DNA of 64,000 bases, from NCBI GenBank assembly GCA_036245805.1, contig BTRK01000001.1, forward strand, positions 27,225,087 through 27,289,086. Reading direction: 5' to 3'. This DNA is from Pristionchus mayeri (lineage: Eukaryota > Nematoda > Chromadorea > Rhabditida > Neodiplogasteridae). The position numbers were made by a program, and so were the translations under genes. Below are positions 36,922 to 48,400 of the stretch, one piece after another; within the stretch, counting starts at the first letter, position 1, and each line of letters begins with the position of its first letter. The notes beneath the pieces are model-generated. The model saw only the letters and a list, made by a program, of their open reading frames with translations. It did not search any database and was not told the origin of the DNA.

Positions 36922-38875
36922 CAAATCAGATGCAAATTGCCCCAACTCTCGTTCCTGCTCTCCTCATTAGAGCATCTTATCATTTGCATATCAGAGACCT
37001 GGCTAGATTGTAGTGAGAGCGATTCTTTCCTTGTAGGTGGATTTCCTTATTACATACCATTCCGATGCAATCGCGCGATTTCTAATGATTACGGTAGAGG
37101 CGGTGGCGTAGCTTGCTTAGTTCACCACTCCTTGAATCCCATCCTGGTTTCTTCCCTCTCTTTTCCTCTTATAGAATGTTGCGTAGTTGATATTCATGTA
37201 GATTATTCTCCTACTCTACCATATAAAAAAATTAGGATTTTCACTGTCTACAGATCCCCTCCGCCCCGATTCTCTCTTTTACACAACTTCTTCAGAATCT
37301 AGGGACTCTCATCTCAACCAATTTTCCATGTATTTTAATTGGTGATTTCAATTTCCCCAATATTGATTGGCCATCTCTCTCTTCTCCAACTCAAAATGAC
37401 CTACTTGATTTTGTTTGCGACCACCACTTTACCCCACATGTCTCGTTCCCTACCCGGCTACATAACTATTTAGACCTCGTATTTTGCAATAAGGACATTA
37501 TTTGTAATACATCTCCTGCTACTGCATTAAGTGATCATCTAAGTGTGACATTTGATTTAGTTACTCCCTGTTCTCCTCAGAATGTTGGTGCTCCCTCCCG
37601 TAATTATCGATTAGCTGATTGGTCATCCATCAATGATCACATTTTTTATCACAACTGGACCCATGCTTTAAGTAACCTTGATGCTCACCAATCGTTTGAT
37701 TATTTCATTTCTTTCATTAATAATGTCCTTAATACTTTCGTTCCTCTTTCTAATCAATCACCATTGTCTAGATATCCTCGAACTTTGAAAATCCTTTATG
37801 GGAAATCTAAGAACCTGACCAGAATTGCCCCTAACAGTCGCGCGTGTGCCATTATGAATCAACGCTTTAACTCTGCTCTCAATAGATTTTACTGTTCCCT
37901 CGAAAATCGTATTGTCAAATCTTCTAATCCTATGCTGTTTTATAATTACTGTAAGGACAAATTAAGTTCTCCTAAGGTCACCCCTTCTGGAATTGTTGAC
38001 TCTGATGGTTCTGTTTTGTCATCTAACGACCAGAAATGTAGAGCTTTTGATAGTTTCTTTTCATCTGTTTTTTCCCGACCCCAGCATTCTCCGCTTCCCC
38101 TTCCTTCCCCTCAATTCTTTTTCGATTTACCCTCCATTTGTCACGTGGATGTTATTAGTGCTCTTAATAAGCTTTCTCCCAAAGTGAATGTAACCCCCGA
38201 TAATATTCCGAGCATAGTTCTCTCGAAATGTAAATCGTCTATTGTTTCTCCCTTACTTATTATTTTTAACAAATCTTTGCTTACTTCCCAGGTGCCATCT
38301 CAATGGCGTCACGCCCTAGTTAAGCCAATCCCTAAAAAATTTAGTAATTCTATTTCTGATTTTCGTCCTATTTCACTTACGTCGTCTGTTTGCAAAGTTT
38401 TCGAGAAGATTATCATAGGTAAAATCACGTCATTTCTTGATCAGAATAATTTGTTTGACCAACATCAAACAGGTTTTAGAAATTGTAGATCAACTTCTTG
38501 CTGAGACATATGCACATTATCTCCGCATTTCTAGGCACGGTGCCCCTTATGACACAATTTATATTGATTTCAAAAAAGCTTTTGACTCAATCGACATCGA
38601 TTATTATTACATAAATTGACTGAGCTAGGTCTCTCTGATCACTTAGTATCTTGGTTTCATGCTTACCTTTCTAGCCGAACGCAATCCGTTTTCATTGATA
38701 ACTCCTTTTCCCCTCCGTCCCCAGTGATTTCCGGCGTTCCCCAGGGATCTTGTATAGGCCCTCTTCTCTTTATTTTATTTATCAACGATATTTGTAGTAA
38801 ATTCCCTCAGACTATATATTATTCTGTTTATGCAGATGACCTTAATTTTTTCCCTCATTCCGAGTCCGCATAGTC
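36922..38875 (+). mobile_element. Non-LTR retrotransposon fragment (endonuclease plus reverse transcriptase), broken
   Basis: An APE-type endonuclease begins in a first frame (LIICISETWLD, GRGGGVACLVH, FTVYRSP). After a frameshift near 37298 it continues with LIGDFNFPNIDW, LDLVF and SDHLSVTF. The same frame runs into the reverse transcriptase (PKKFSNSISDFRPISLTSS, HQTGFRNCRST). Frameshifts near 38480 and 38610 precede YIDFKKAFDS, GVPQGSCIGPLLF and the catalytic YADD. The protein ends a few residues after YADD. Both the 5' start and the 3' part (thumb, UTR, tail) are missing. Motifs fit the CR1/Jockey group. The 3' edge at about 38875 abuts the leucine-zipper exon of the bZIP gene on the other strand. 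Confidence 0.9.
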
Positions 38876-39029
38876 GTGCTTGTTCTTCCTTCAGCCGTGC
38901 GTTCCCTTCTTCGAGTAGGCGTATTTCCTCCTTCAGGCTTTTATTCTTCTTCTGAAATGAATATGCACTCAATTAGGCTCGACTTCGTAAGAGACGGCCC
39001 TCCATTTCGCGTGCTGTATTTCCCGCATT

Positions 39030-39113
39030 TGGTCGGATGAGAACTATGACGTCCATCCACCTTTGATATATCAAAGGCGCCATGACGTCATAGTTTTCAT
39101 CCTATTGTCGTCT
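39030..39113. repeat. MITE-CRE, copy 1
   Basis: Palindrome of about 84 bp with GGTCGGATGAGAACTATGAC on the left and CATGACGTCATAGTTTTCATCC on the right, around CTTTGATATATCAAAGG. It contains TGACGTCA. It lies in the bZIP gene intron. Confidence 0.85.
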
Positions 39114-39944
39114 CAACTGCCAGGCCGGTAAGATATCGCGCAGAGCGGAAAGGAATCTCTTGGAAGCAATCTGTACACTCAATCTAACCAGCTACTGATA
39201 TTGATTATTGAAGAACTAGAATTAATTGATAGCCTGAGAGCTTTCCTCAGCATTACATTTTCCTCTTGCTCTCGTCTCTCTTGCCTTTTCCTCCTAGCGT
39301 GTTCATTGTTCTTTTCCCTTCTATGTGCTTTCCTGCACATGAAGAATGTTATGCGTGATCGTGACATTTAAAACAAATATAAAAATTGTGTTGCGTGTTT
39401 TCACAACGCGAGTGGATAGTCATCAAGAGACGACAACCCTTGCTGTTTCAATCCGATGAGACGGGCTGCTATCAGTGATAAAAAAATTTTTTTAATATAA
39501 GTGAGCAATTCATACCATAAACCAACCTCTCTTCGGCGGACATAAATAACCTTTTACTCGATTTTCTGTTGGAGACGTCGGTAGACGGGGCAACGCGGTA
39601 AGATGAATCTAAGGAGATCATTGAAATGATATCATAATTTTTATATTTCTCACCAGACTTTTTATATGAAATAAAGACTGCATCGGTGGAGGGAGGAGTG
39701 GGCATGCCGATGGGAAAATTCGGAGTGGAGGAGAAGGAGTAGGGAGTCGATGTGTGCAGAGGCCACAATTTTCTGGAAGGATACGGTAACAGATGGCGAA
39801 GGAGAATCCCCCAGAGGGGTTATTTTTAAGAATAATTTTGTCATGGATTGTATCTAATCAACAGAGGGCACTTCGCAACTATCATCCATTCTCTCTCCTC
39901 CACCTCCCTCCTCTAGATACTCGGTTGGTATTAGGTGATCGTAA

Positions 39945-40070
39945 GGACTAAAAATTATCATTTGATGCGAGGTAGCGATTCCGCTACGCCTCTTCCTATT
40001 TGAATTGCGAAATCAGGCGATCGAGAGGGATAAGCGGAATCGCTACCTCGCATCGAATGGCCATCCCTAT
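39945..40070. repeat. MITE-GAGG, copy 1
   Basis: Imperfect palindrome. One arm reads GATGCGAGGTAGCGATTCCG; the other reads CGGAATCGCTACCTCGCATC and ends GAATGGCCATCCCTA. Other copies lie at 47415, 52651 and 56948. It directly abuts another MITE at 40076. Confidence 0.85.
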
Positions 40071-40075
40071 CTAGT

Positions 40076-40196
40076 AGGGTTGGCAATACGAGGGGAGGAT
40101 ACGAGCTCGTTATCCTCCGCCTACTCTTATTTCGCAATCTGAGGAGGCGGGGGGCGTAACGAGCTCGCAACCTCCCCTCGTATTACCAACTCTGCT
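40076..40196. repeat. MITE-TTGGCAATACG, copy 1
   Basis: Palindromic element of about 121 bp with ends GTTGGCAATACGAGGGGAGG and CCTCCCCTCGTATTACCAAC. A second copy is at 59988. It lies in intron 1 of the bZIP gene, only six bases from another MITE. Confidence 0.85.
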
Positions 40197-40299
40197 AGCT
40201 AGTATCAAGGTATACTTACGGTCCATAATAGTAGGGCTGTTCCATCGGAGAATACGTTGGCCAGGAGTAGGAAGATCCGGCTGCAGTCGTGTTATCCAT

Positions 40300-41628
40300 C
40301 TCTCGAGTAGATGGGTACTGTAAGGAGGGAAATACGGTAGACACCAGAAGGAACGAATGCACAACCAGAGACTGGATGATAAAGTGGGCACAGACCAGCC
40401 CTCCAGGAGTAAGCCCCGCCCATCGCACTCTCCTCTCTCGCCACACTCTCTCGTCCCTCTGTCTGTCTCTCCCTGTCTCTTCATTCTGCACACTATCTCG
40501 ATCTGAACAGTGAAGGAGGAAAGAAGGAACAAGGTGGGAAGTGGACAGGTTCGACTAAATTGGCGAAAATCCGTTTCTAGCCTTCTATTTAGCACTATAT
40601 TCTTCATATCTCAATCCTAAAGGAATTAATTACTAAATCAATTAATGAAGTTCGCAACAGTTGACGGAGGGACTGGAGCAGCCGATAATATTTTCTATCA
40701 TCTGTCAAGAGACATCTATAGTATACTGAGCTATAATAAACAAGTTAACAACTCACTAATCACTGTTGCGAATCAAAGTTGCATCGCCCATTCTACTTTA
40801 AGTGGCAACTGGGCACTTCTTGGATAATTAATCCAAACTCTTCAGCACTCAACTTTACTTTACTCTTCTGTACCATCTCCGCTATTTAATTCGTAGGGTT
40901 TGGGCTTACAAGTCCTGATAAGGATAAATAAGTCAAGGGAAGAAAGGGCAGGGTAATTCAGATATGGAGATGAAATATAATTAGAGCACTCGGTGCTTGG
41001 CTTGATATGAATCCCTCTTTTGCCCGTTACTCTTCTGAGTCATCCGATCCCCATCCCTACCCGCCTTTTCTCCACTAGTCGTTCCCCTGTGTATTGAGCG
41101 GCAACAAGCGTTCCAACGTGAAGGGCCGACATTCTTTGTTTACATAAAAATCTTCTCATCCCTGTCCCTTTACCTGTTCAACAACAATGAACCACCCTGC
41201 CCCTCCCTCTCCTGCTCACTGGTGTCGGTCTCTCTTTGGAAAGGGGTCGATTTGCACTAATGAGACTGATCGCATGTTCAGCCTCGTTCCCGACAGATTA
41301 TCCCAAGGGGTCTTCATGGGAATGGTGAGGAACGGGATGAGGATCCCTTTTATGGTCTAATCATTTGCCACTATCCAAACCCACGAAGGAGTGCCCAGTT
41401 CCGAATGCCCCCTTACTCGTATTCTTGTCATTGCTGTTTTATGAAAGTGCTTGTACTCAAGAAACTTCGAAATTCATCATTTTAGCAGAGAAACAGAAAC
41501 GAACAATAATGGGGAATCCTTCTTAGAACAACTCGATAAAAACAGGTACAAATTACAGTAATAACAACGGGAAGGAAATTAGGGCATGTCAATGTCCAAC
41601 AGATAACTTACCAAGCACGAGCACCAAG
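40300..41628. other. Intergenic between the bZIP gene and SUMO-like gene S4
   Basis: This holds a CT-rich tract (about 40425-40490: CTCTCTCG, CTGTCTGTCTCTCC) upstream of the bZIP start, and the S4 3' flank, which resembles those of its paralogues (AACAACGGGAAGG, CATGTCAATGTCCAACAGA near 41565-41605). No further exon was recognised in 40.6-41.5 kb. Confidence 0.4.
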
Positions 41629-44455
41629 CTACACATGATATACATCGATATAATCGTCCATCTTCATGTTCAGACTAATGGGAATGTCCTCATCATTGAT
41701 ATCCCGTCCCATGTAGAGGAATCGGAGAGAAGAAAGAGGGACTCCGACTCTCTCCGCATATTCTCTCTTGACCTTTCCACAGCTGCACTTTCCTTGTCTC
41801 ACTCGGAAGTGCAACTCGGGTAAGTCCTCTCCGACGACTCTCAGAATGATGCAATCATCATTCCCTTCGCCAGTGCTAGTAGAAGCCTGAATTATATCGC
41901 CCATTACTGTGAAATGCGTACGGATTTAGGTAAAGTAAAGTAAACATTTTCTCATGAATGATTGTTATCGGAGAATCTATTCAAATATTTTACTACGATA
42001 ACATACATTTTTTCTGATAAATTACGAGCAGACCTGTTGAGACGCGAGATAGTCCTCGGTTCTCTGCTCCGAAGCCTTCATATCGGAGGATCGATTGACG
42101 AGTTCTTAAATGTTCTGAGCTAGATATTGTAAAAATCCTTACGAGGTGAAACAGTTTTGTTGTTGCTTCGAAACAATGAAACAAAAGTAAGCGCCCACCT
42201 GCCGCTTTACACAGCGAATCCACATCCGTCTCCAGCACTTTCAATCTCAGAAAAGCGATTTCCATGAGCTTCTCCAGAAGCATATTCTTAGCCTTGGGGC
42301 AACACGCCCAGTCCACGTTGTAAGGATCCTGAATGAAGGTCCACTCCCGGTCACTTATTGGCCGAAAATACATGCATAAGCTGCAAACCATTCGATATTT
42401 TTATTTATGTCTAGAATCCCACGCTCAATTATCCGCTTCTAAATTTATAGGTGGAAAAACGTTAAGGTACCACACTATGGAGGCAAAAATAAATATATCG
42501 TATTACGTACTCAATTGCTTCGAAGTATCAATTTTCAAACATACTGAATTTTCTCATAAAATGAATACAAAATTTTCTCCTCAACAAAATTTCAAAAGAC
42601 GTTGCAATAAACTTTGGCTGATCGACACGCGTAAGTAGTAAGCATATTTTAAATACAATCAATCAATCACTTCACCTTTATCCTACTTTTTCATAATAAA
42701 TAATCTAGCAACCAAACTCTTCTCTCATCTAAGTACCAAACCATGGCAAATAAATGCATTCTACCTGGTTTTTCCCGATCAATAGTCCACCGTACCTTCG
42801 TCTCTCCTTCGGTCAATAATCTACCGTACCTTCATCACTTTCTTCTCCTCTTCGTCCACTTTCTCCGTTAATTCGCTCATTTTCTTCTCCAGAGGGACGG
42901 TCGAGTCTCCCTTCCGATTCAGTTCATCCATACGACGAACGAGGTCGGATTGAAACTTAAGAGACGATTTCAGCTTGAAAAATGTCAACCCAGCTTGCAT
43001 CTTCATTCCCAATTAAACGTGAACACTTAATAATAGTCGAATCTATTGGGGTGTCCGGAAAGTTCGTATAATTTTTTTTTTTTTTTTTATTCAATGCTTT
43101 ACAATTCTCAGTGACCAATGTATGCCCCCTTCTTTCTCACTACCTCCCTCCAGCGATTGGGCAGGGTCTCGATTCCTCTCTTCCAGAATGCGGGTTTCTT
43201 CGAGACCGCCCAGTTCACGAAAGCCCTCACAACTTCATCTCGATTCTTGAACTTCTTTCCTTTGCAGAAGTCAGAGAGAGAGCGGAAGCAGTGGTAGTCG
43301 CATGGGGAGAGATCCGGGGAATACGGTGGATGGGGAATCCTCTCGATCTTCAGCTCGTCCATTTTCTTCTGGGTCATCTTCGCTCGATGTGGGCGAGCAT
43401 TGTCTATCAGAAGAAGAATTTTGCCCTGGTTCAGGAGTCTGGGAGGGACTCTGATCGCGACATCTTCCAGTTGTTCAGAGAAGAGGTCGGCATTGATGCT
43501 GGTGCCAGGGGCGAGGATCTCCCAGTAGATGGGACCGAGCACTGAGAAGAAGAAGCAGAGGAGTTCCTTCTTTCCGTGCTCTTCCTTCTTTGGGACGGGC
43601 GTGGGCTTCTCATCTGCATCCACCCATTGCAGTCTCCTCACAGGGTTATCGTACGTGATCCACTTCTCATCTGTAGCGATGATGGAATTGACCCATCGAA
43701 GATTGGATCTACGATGGAGTAATTCCCGACAGACTTGAACACGATTTTTCAGCTCTTCGGGGGAGAGGTCATGGGGAATCACTTGTGAGAGTTTCGGCTT
43801 CTTCCCAGATCGATGGAGGATATCGGACACCGTTGATCTGGGAGTACGAGTATCCTTCTTCAACTCACGCACACTGGCCATGGGCTTGCGCTTCAGTGTG
43901 CGGAGAACGAGAGGCTGATCGAGGGAGGGAGGGCGTCCAGAGCGGGGTTGATCATCGAGACCAAACTCCCCTTTCTTGAAGCGGGAGAACCACTTATAGC
44001 AGAAGGGTATGGAGGGGGCGTCAGCTCCTTCCGACTGGGCCAGGGCAGAGTGGGCCTCCTTCACGGATCGGCCAAGACGGTAGTAATGAAGTAAAACTGC
44101 TCGGTGGTAGAGATGGGAGTCCATCACAAGAATCAATGTAGCAACTAGGAGACTGATTAAATCCTCTCACTACTCAACGTCAGAATGATGCAATACATTG
44201 TTGACAAACAGATTGCGCAATCACTGCATTTGATCGCGAACTGACTTTTTTCCGAAGCATTATACGAACTTTCCGGACACCCCAATATATCCGTAATTTT
44301 AGATTTGCAAAGTCGTTCCCTTTACTAAAAATCCACAAGAATACCTTATCGTCATTCCATGGCGAGTTATTCTCCTTCTCTTCTACTTTCTTCTTTCCTT
44401 CCTTCTTCATTACAGTCTTCTTCTTTGACTTTCCCATTCCAGAATCGGATCTGAC
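41629..44455 (-). CDS. S4: PW motif, coiled coil, C-terminal SUMO-like domain
   Basis: First recognised exon 44455-44345 (VRSDSGMGKSKKKTV..ENNSPWNDDK). Its start aligns with an internal exon of gene F, so a 5' exon may precede it, or MGKSKKK at 44437 is the start. The coil exon (about 42967-42840: LVRRMDELNRKGD, VDEEEKKVMK) is a paralogue of gene C coil exon 6. Next come an exon near 42330-42200 (NVDWACCPKAKNMLLEK), a short exon 42110-42035 (ASEQRTEDYLASQQ) and the SUMO-like exon 41906-41629 (CIILRVVGEDLPELHFRVRQ, VPLSSLRFLYMGRDINDED, MDDYIDVYHV then stop). The fold is SUMO, not ubiquitin. The chain stops where SUMO would continue to its QTGG tail, so it cannot be conjugated. An intact mariner lies in the first intron. 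Confidence 0.82.
43046..44285 (-). mobile_element. Mariner transposon, copy 2 (intact)
   Basis: Inverted ends TTGGGGTGTCCGGAAAGTTC at 43046 and the complement ending at 44285, with TA at 43044-43045 and 44286-44287. The 1240 bp element sits in an intron of S4 in the same orientation as the gene. A run of T follows the left end. Both ends and the full transposase frame are preserved, so it may be mobile. Confidence 0.96.
43108..44124 (-). CDS. Mariner transposase, full length
   Basis: 338 codons starting MDSHLYHRAV, no internal stop. The N-terminal third carries two helix-turn-helix regions that bind the element ends (SIPFCYKWFSRFKKGE, PRSTVSDILHRSGKK). The catalytic triad is visible: D152 in ATDEKW, D241 in LIDNARPH and D276 in YSPDLSPCDYH, with 34 residues between the last two (mariner D,D34D). 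The C terminus is AFWKRGIETLPNRWREVV. It differs from copy 1 at only a few residues plus the missing stop. Length is normal for the family (about 340). It catalyses cut-and-paste transposition at TA dinucleotides. Confidence 0.97.
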   Translation of the reverse strand: MDSHLYHRAVLLHYYRLGRSVKEAHSALAQSEGADAPSIPFCYKWFSRFKKGEFGLDDQPRSGRPPSLDQPLVLRTLKRKPMASVRELKKDTRTPRSTVSDILHRSGKKPKLSQVIPHDLSPEELKNRVQVCRELLHRRSNLRWVNSIIATDEKWITYDNPVRRLQWVDADEKPTPVPKKEEHGKKELLCFFFSVLGPIYWEILAPGTSINADLFSEQLEDVAIRVPPRLLNQGKILLLIDNARPHRAKMTQKKMDELKIERIPHPPYSPDLSPCDYHCFRSLSDFCKGKKFKNRDEVVRAFVNWAVSKKPAFWKRGIETLPNRWREVVRKKGAYIGH

Positions 44456-44789
44456 CTAAACAAACTTTAATCGACAGAATCTGAAAGCGCCATGACTAAT
44501 AAGGAATATTAATTGTAAAGTTTGACATAGTACAATATTACCATATTTTATGATCATCAAGTATCGCGAAACTATTGCTACGTTTAATAAAATATTTAGA
44601 TGAATCAAGAAACGAGCATTTCTCGTTATAAAGTTCTTGCGTCATCTGAACTTGTGCTGGCTATAAGGGATTGGCGTATAAGCGAAAGAGGGAAGAACGA
44701 TCTCATGGTTGACAGAAAGGAGAGGTGAAAAGACCCGCTAGTAATGGTAGCTGGTAACAAGATTACTGACCTTATCTTGTACTATTAGC

Positions 44790-45091
44790 AATACCGATGT
44801 AAAGGTAAAGGTACATCCCGTCTTCGAGACTGGGCTCGCGGGAGAACACTGCTAGGCCAGTGTTAATATGGGCTGATTCAGTCTGGAGTGCCCACCTTTT
44901 CGCCAGACCTATTTACCTGCGTGATCTAGTCACGACTACCAATTCCCCGTCCCCAATGGGTGGGCGCCTTGGTGGGGCGGAGACGGTGTCACGGCCGGGA
45001 ATCGAACCCGGGTGGGATGGAATGGGAGGGTGCGCCATAGACCACTACACCACTTCGTCTCTCAGGGGTGAGTCTCTGAATACCGATGTAA
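44790..45091 (-). mobile_element. tRNA-derived SINE with target-site duplication
   Basis: On the minus strand the element begins with a tRNA-like head: A-box TGGTGTAGTGG near 45049 and B-box GGGTTCGATTCCC near 45010, about 35 bases apart as in a tRNA promoter. A tRNA-unrelated body follows and ends near 44803. The 13 bp sequence AATACCGATGTAA occurs at both edges (44790-44802 and 45079-45091), a clear retroposition duplication. It has no complete acceptor stem or anticodon arm, so it is not a working tRNA gene. It lies between S4 and S3. Confidence 0.88.
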
Positions 45092-45118
45092 GGACATATA
45101 AAATCACAAAAATCAAAA

Positions 45119-45400
45119 TGGACATCGAATGAGTGAGATATTCTTCGGTGGCTTTACTTTACCATCTCAAATATTTAGATATTCAAATTTTCTTAGAAGC
45201 GATCTTTATTATAACAACTGAACAGTACCGAAATTCGAAAATTAACGTCAACGTATCAGAATTATAATTGAGTATCCTCCTTAAAACAACAGCAACAAAA
45301 AACGAGAAACAGATAACAGCAACAATGATAACAATGGGAAGGGCGGAATTAACATATAGAATGAGACCATATCAATGTCCAACAGATAAGAAGCATCACC
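45119..45400 (-). repeat. Conserved 3' flank of SUMO-like gene S3
   Basis: The segment GAGTGAGATATTCTTCGGTG, then CCTTTATTATAACAA and an AACAAC-rich part, recurs downstream of S2 (51770-52040) and S1 (55810-56085). A looser match is near 59560-59720, after gene F. It is probably the shared 3' UTR and downstream region copied with the genes. Confidence 0.75.
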
Positions 45401-45403
45401 AAA

Positions 45404-48400
45404 CTACACTTGATAGACATCAATATAATCGTTCTCTTTCATTCCCAAACACTTTGGCGTGTCTTCATCCTTTATTTCCCGTCCCATGTAGAGGAATCGA
45501 AGAGAAGAAAGAGGGACTCCCACTCTCCCGGCATACTCACTCTTGATTTTTATCCAGGGGCACTTTTCTTTTTTCACACGATAGTGGAGCTCGCGCGAGT
45601 CCTGTCCGACGAGTCTCAGATAGATGTACTCATCATTCCCATCGCTGGTTTTAGCCGTAGCCTTAACAGTATCTCAAATCACTAGGTCAAACTTAATCAT
45701 CTCGAATCGATAACAACTAAGTACACTACCGTGCAAAAGTATTGAAACAAAATTGTTTTTGCCATAACTTTCTTCTAGGATGAGATATCGACTCATGGTT
45801 TGGAGTGATCAGTAGGTAAACATCATGCGCATATAGCACCATGGATGACGTGGATACAGCCACTGAGCTCTGGATACGGTATTAAATCTTCATATTTGAG
45901 ATCGGGAAACAATTATGTAAGGTACACAGATATTTCCTATGATGCCCCACTTCGTGTGGTGGAAGCACAACCATCTGTGCATAGAATCCACTGCTAAACT
46001 CATTGAACGGATTTCGCAATCTCTGGGAATATCGATTTTCCGAAACATCCACATTTTTGAAAAATGAGCATATCTTTACTCTACGACGAGCAACAGCTCC
46101 CAAATTTGGCATGTGATGTGGCATAACGATGTAACAATAATGCCCCGAATATTGGGCAGATTGAATGATCGGCGCAAAATTTCGAAAAAAAAATTGGATC
46201 AAGTTTTCACCTGATAGCGGACTTTGCGAAGTATTATTGGCAAAACGTACAAGACAGTTTTCTTTTTGGAGAATTTTCCCCGTTGTTATTGCCCAAAAAC
46301 CTGGTCGAATTTGAGCGGATGGAGTCATGAAAAGTGGACACAGTTAGAACTTTTTCTCGTCTATCGAGATAATTTGCACTTTAATCGACCAGGCTAACAC
46401 TGAATTATGAATAACTCGACCCATCAATGATCGTGGCATGATCTGGAGTGAATCCGAGATGATTCATTTTGAACTCAGTCATAATTTTACAATCTCGCAC
46501 ACGCAATTTCCATTCATTTCATCACTAATAAAAAGCTTCAAAATGCTCCAAAAAGATAACTGTCTTGTAGGTTTTGTCAATAATACTTTCTACAACTGAA
46601 AACCAAAAATTAGATTTGTAGCTTCACGCATCGCAAAGTCCGCTATCAGGTGAAAAATTGATCCATCATTCGCGCCGATCATTCAATCTGCCCAATATTC
46701 GGGGCATTATTGGTACATCGTTATGCCAAATTTGGGAGCTGTTGCTCGTCGTAGAGCAAAGATATGCTCATTTTTCAAAAATGTGGATGTTTCGGAAAAT
46801 TCATATTCCCAGAGATTGCGAAATCCGTTCAATGAGTTTAGCAGTGGATTCTATGCGCAGATGGTTGTGCTTCCACCACACGAAGTGGGGCATCATAGGA
46901 AATATCTGTGTACCCTACATAATTGTTTCCCGATCTCAAATATGAAGATTTAATACCGTATCCAGAGCTCAGTGGCTGTATCCACGTCATGCACGGTGCT
47001 ATATGCGCACGATGTTTACCTACTGATCACTCCAAACCATGAGTCGATATCTCATCCTAGAAGAAAGTTGTGGCAAAAACAATTTTTTTGCAATACTTTT
47101 GCACGGTACTGTAAATCTTGAAGTGACTGTGGACGCATTTTGCCAAGAATGATTTCTTGGCAAAAGAATATTCCACGGATTATTCTCGGAAAATATATTC
47201 AAATATTTTACTACGGTAAGAACCAATTTTTCTGATAAATTTAGATTCATACGAACACACCTGTTGACACATGCTAAGCTTGCCCTTGATGTTCTTCAGA
47301 TCGGATCGGAGATTCTTCTCCATTGCTACAATAGTGTACATTGCGTATTTAGGAATTCCTCATGAGATGAACTTGTTTTGTTGTTGCTTCAAAACACATA
47401 CAACCTTGTGTCGTGATGACTAGGATTCGATGAGAGGTAGTGATTCCGCTACGCCTCTCCCTAGCCTGATTTCGCGTTTCGAAGAGGGAAAAGCGTGTAG
47501 GGATCGCTACCTCGCATCGAATGGTCATCCCTAGTTAGGACTCACCATCCGTTACAGCAATCTGCTTCTTCAGCAGCTCCTCATTCAGAAGACTGATAGC
47601 AAGCTTCTTTTTCATTAGTATGATTTCAACCTTGCGGCAGCATACCCAGTCCAGATCCAAAATTTCCTGGAAGAACGGCAAATTCCGGCCAAATATATGC
47701 TCAAAATACCTACATAGGCTGCATGTCGTTCGATAAACATGTTTTTCTTTATTTCTAGCTCTCCCCCATGCATTCAACTGTCCCGCTCATTTGTGTTTTT
47801 ATTCATTTTTATGGAAAAGTACTACACCACAGAGGCACAATAAATTTATCGTGTTACATATTTCCTCCCAACTTCACCGTTACGGTACTTTTTCCCCAGG
47901 AAATATTCGAGCTAGTGTACTCTTCTCTAATTTAGGTCTCTCCTCCGAACAATAATCTACCGTACCTTCGTCTTTCCTCATATCAATAATCTATCAAAAT
48001 CACTTCACCACAATCTAGTATAATATATAATCACTTCACCATAACCTAGCAACCATACTCTTCTTTCATCTAGGTACCATACAAGGGCAAATAAATATAT
48101 ACTACCGTGATTTTCTCCGATCAATAATCTTCCGTACCTTCTCCGCTTCCTTCCACTGTTCGTCCACATTCTTCGTCAGTTCATTCACTTTCTTCTTCGG
48201 CGGGATGGTCGATTCTTGCCTCAGAATCATCAGTTCGTTAAATCGACGAATGATCTCGGATTGTGACTGACAAAAAATAATTCTTTAAACAAATCAGCCC
48301 AAATGATACCCACATTGCATGCTATATAAATACTCATTGAAATTAATTCGATAACTAAACACATAGTTCAATGAAGTATAACTAAATAACAAGCAAATAT

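Larger units (their letters stand above)
38872..40299 (-). pseudogene. bZIP transcription factor gene, truncated at its 3' end
   Basis: Exon 1 (40299-40220) encodes MDNTTAAGSSYSWPTYSP and ends at a GTAAGT donor. The acceptor near 39342 joins in frame to a basic region (KAHRREKNNEHARRKRQERR); the N-x7-R spacing and NNE-x-ARRKR match the bZIP DNA-contact signature. A donor GTAATG follows after QEEN. The next exon (from about 38951) gives KKNKSLKEEIRLLEEGNARL with leucines exactly seven apart. The exon runs into the non-LTR fragment at about 38875, so the C terminus and terminator are lost. An 84 bp CRE-bearing MITE lies in the intron at 39030. The basic region most resembles NFIL3/CES-2 or PAR-type factors, but family assignment is tentative. 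Confidence 0.6.

Noticed and set aside
41635..41823. Plus-strand ORFs opposite the SUMO-like exons (also at 52051, 56093 and 45410)
   Set aside because: They are antisense shadows of the conserved SUMO-like coding exons and recur only because the genes are duplicated.
44990..45065. Possible tRNA gene on the minus strand (A-box and B-box present)
   Set aside because: The acceptor stem and anticodon arm do not fold properly, the unit continues into a 270 bp body, and a 13 bp target duplication surrounds the whole. It is a SINE head.
45882..46328. 148-codon minus-strand ORF inside the FB2 element
   Set aside because: It lies in an inverted arm, is echoed on the other arm, and has no transposase or other known motif. 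No splice or start context supports it.
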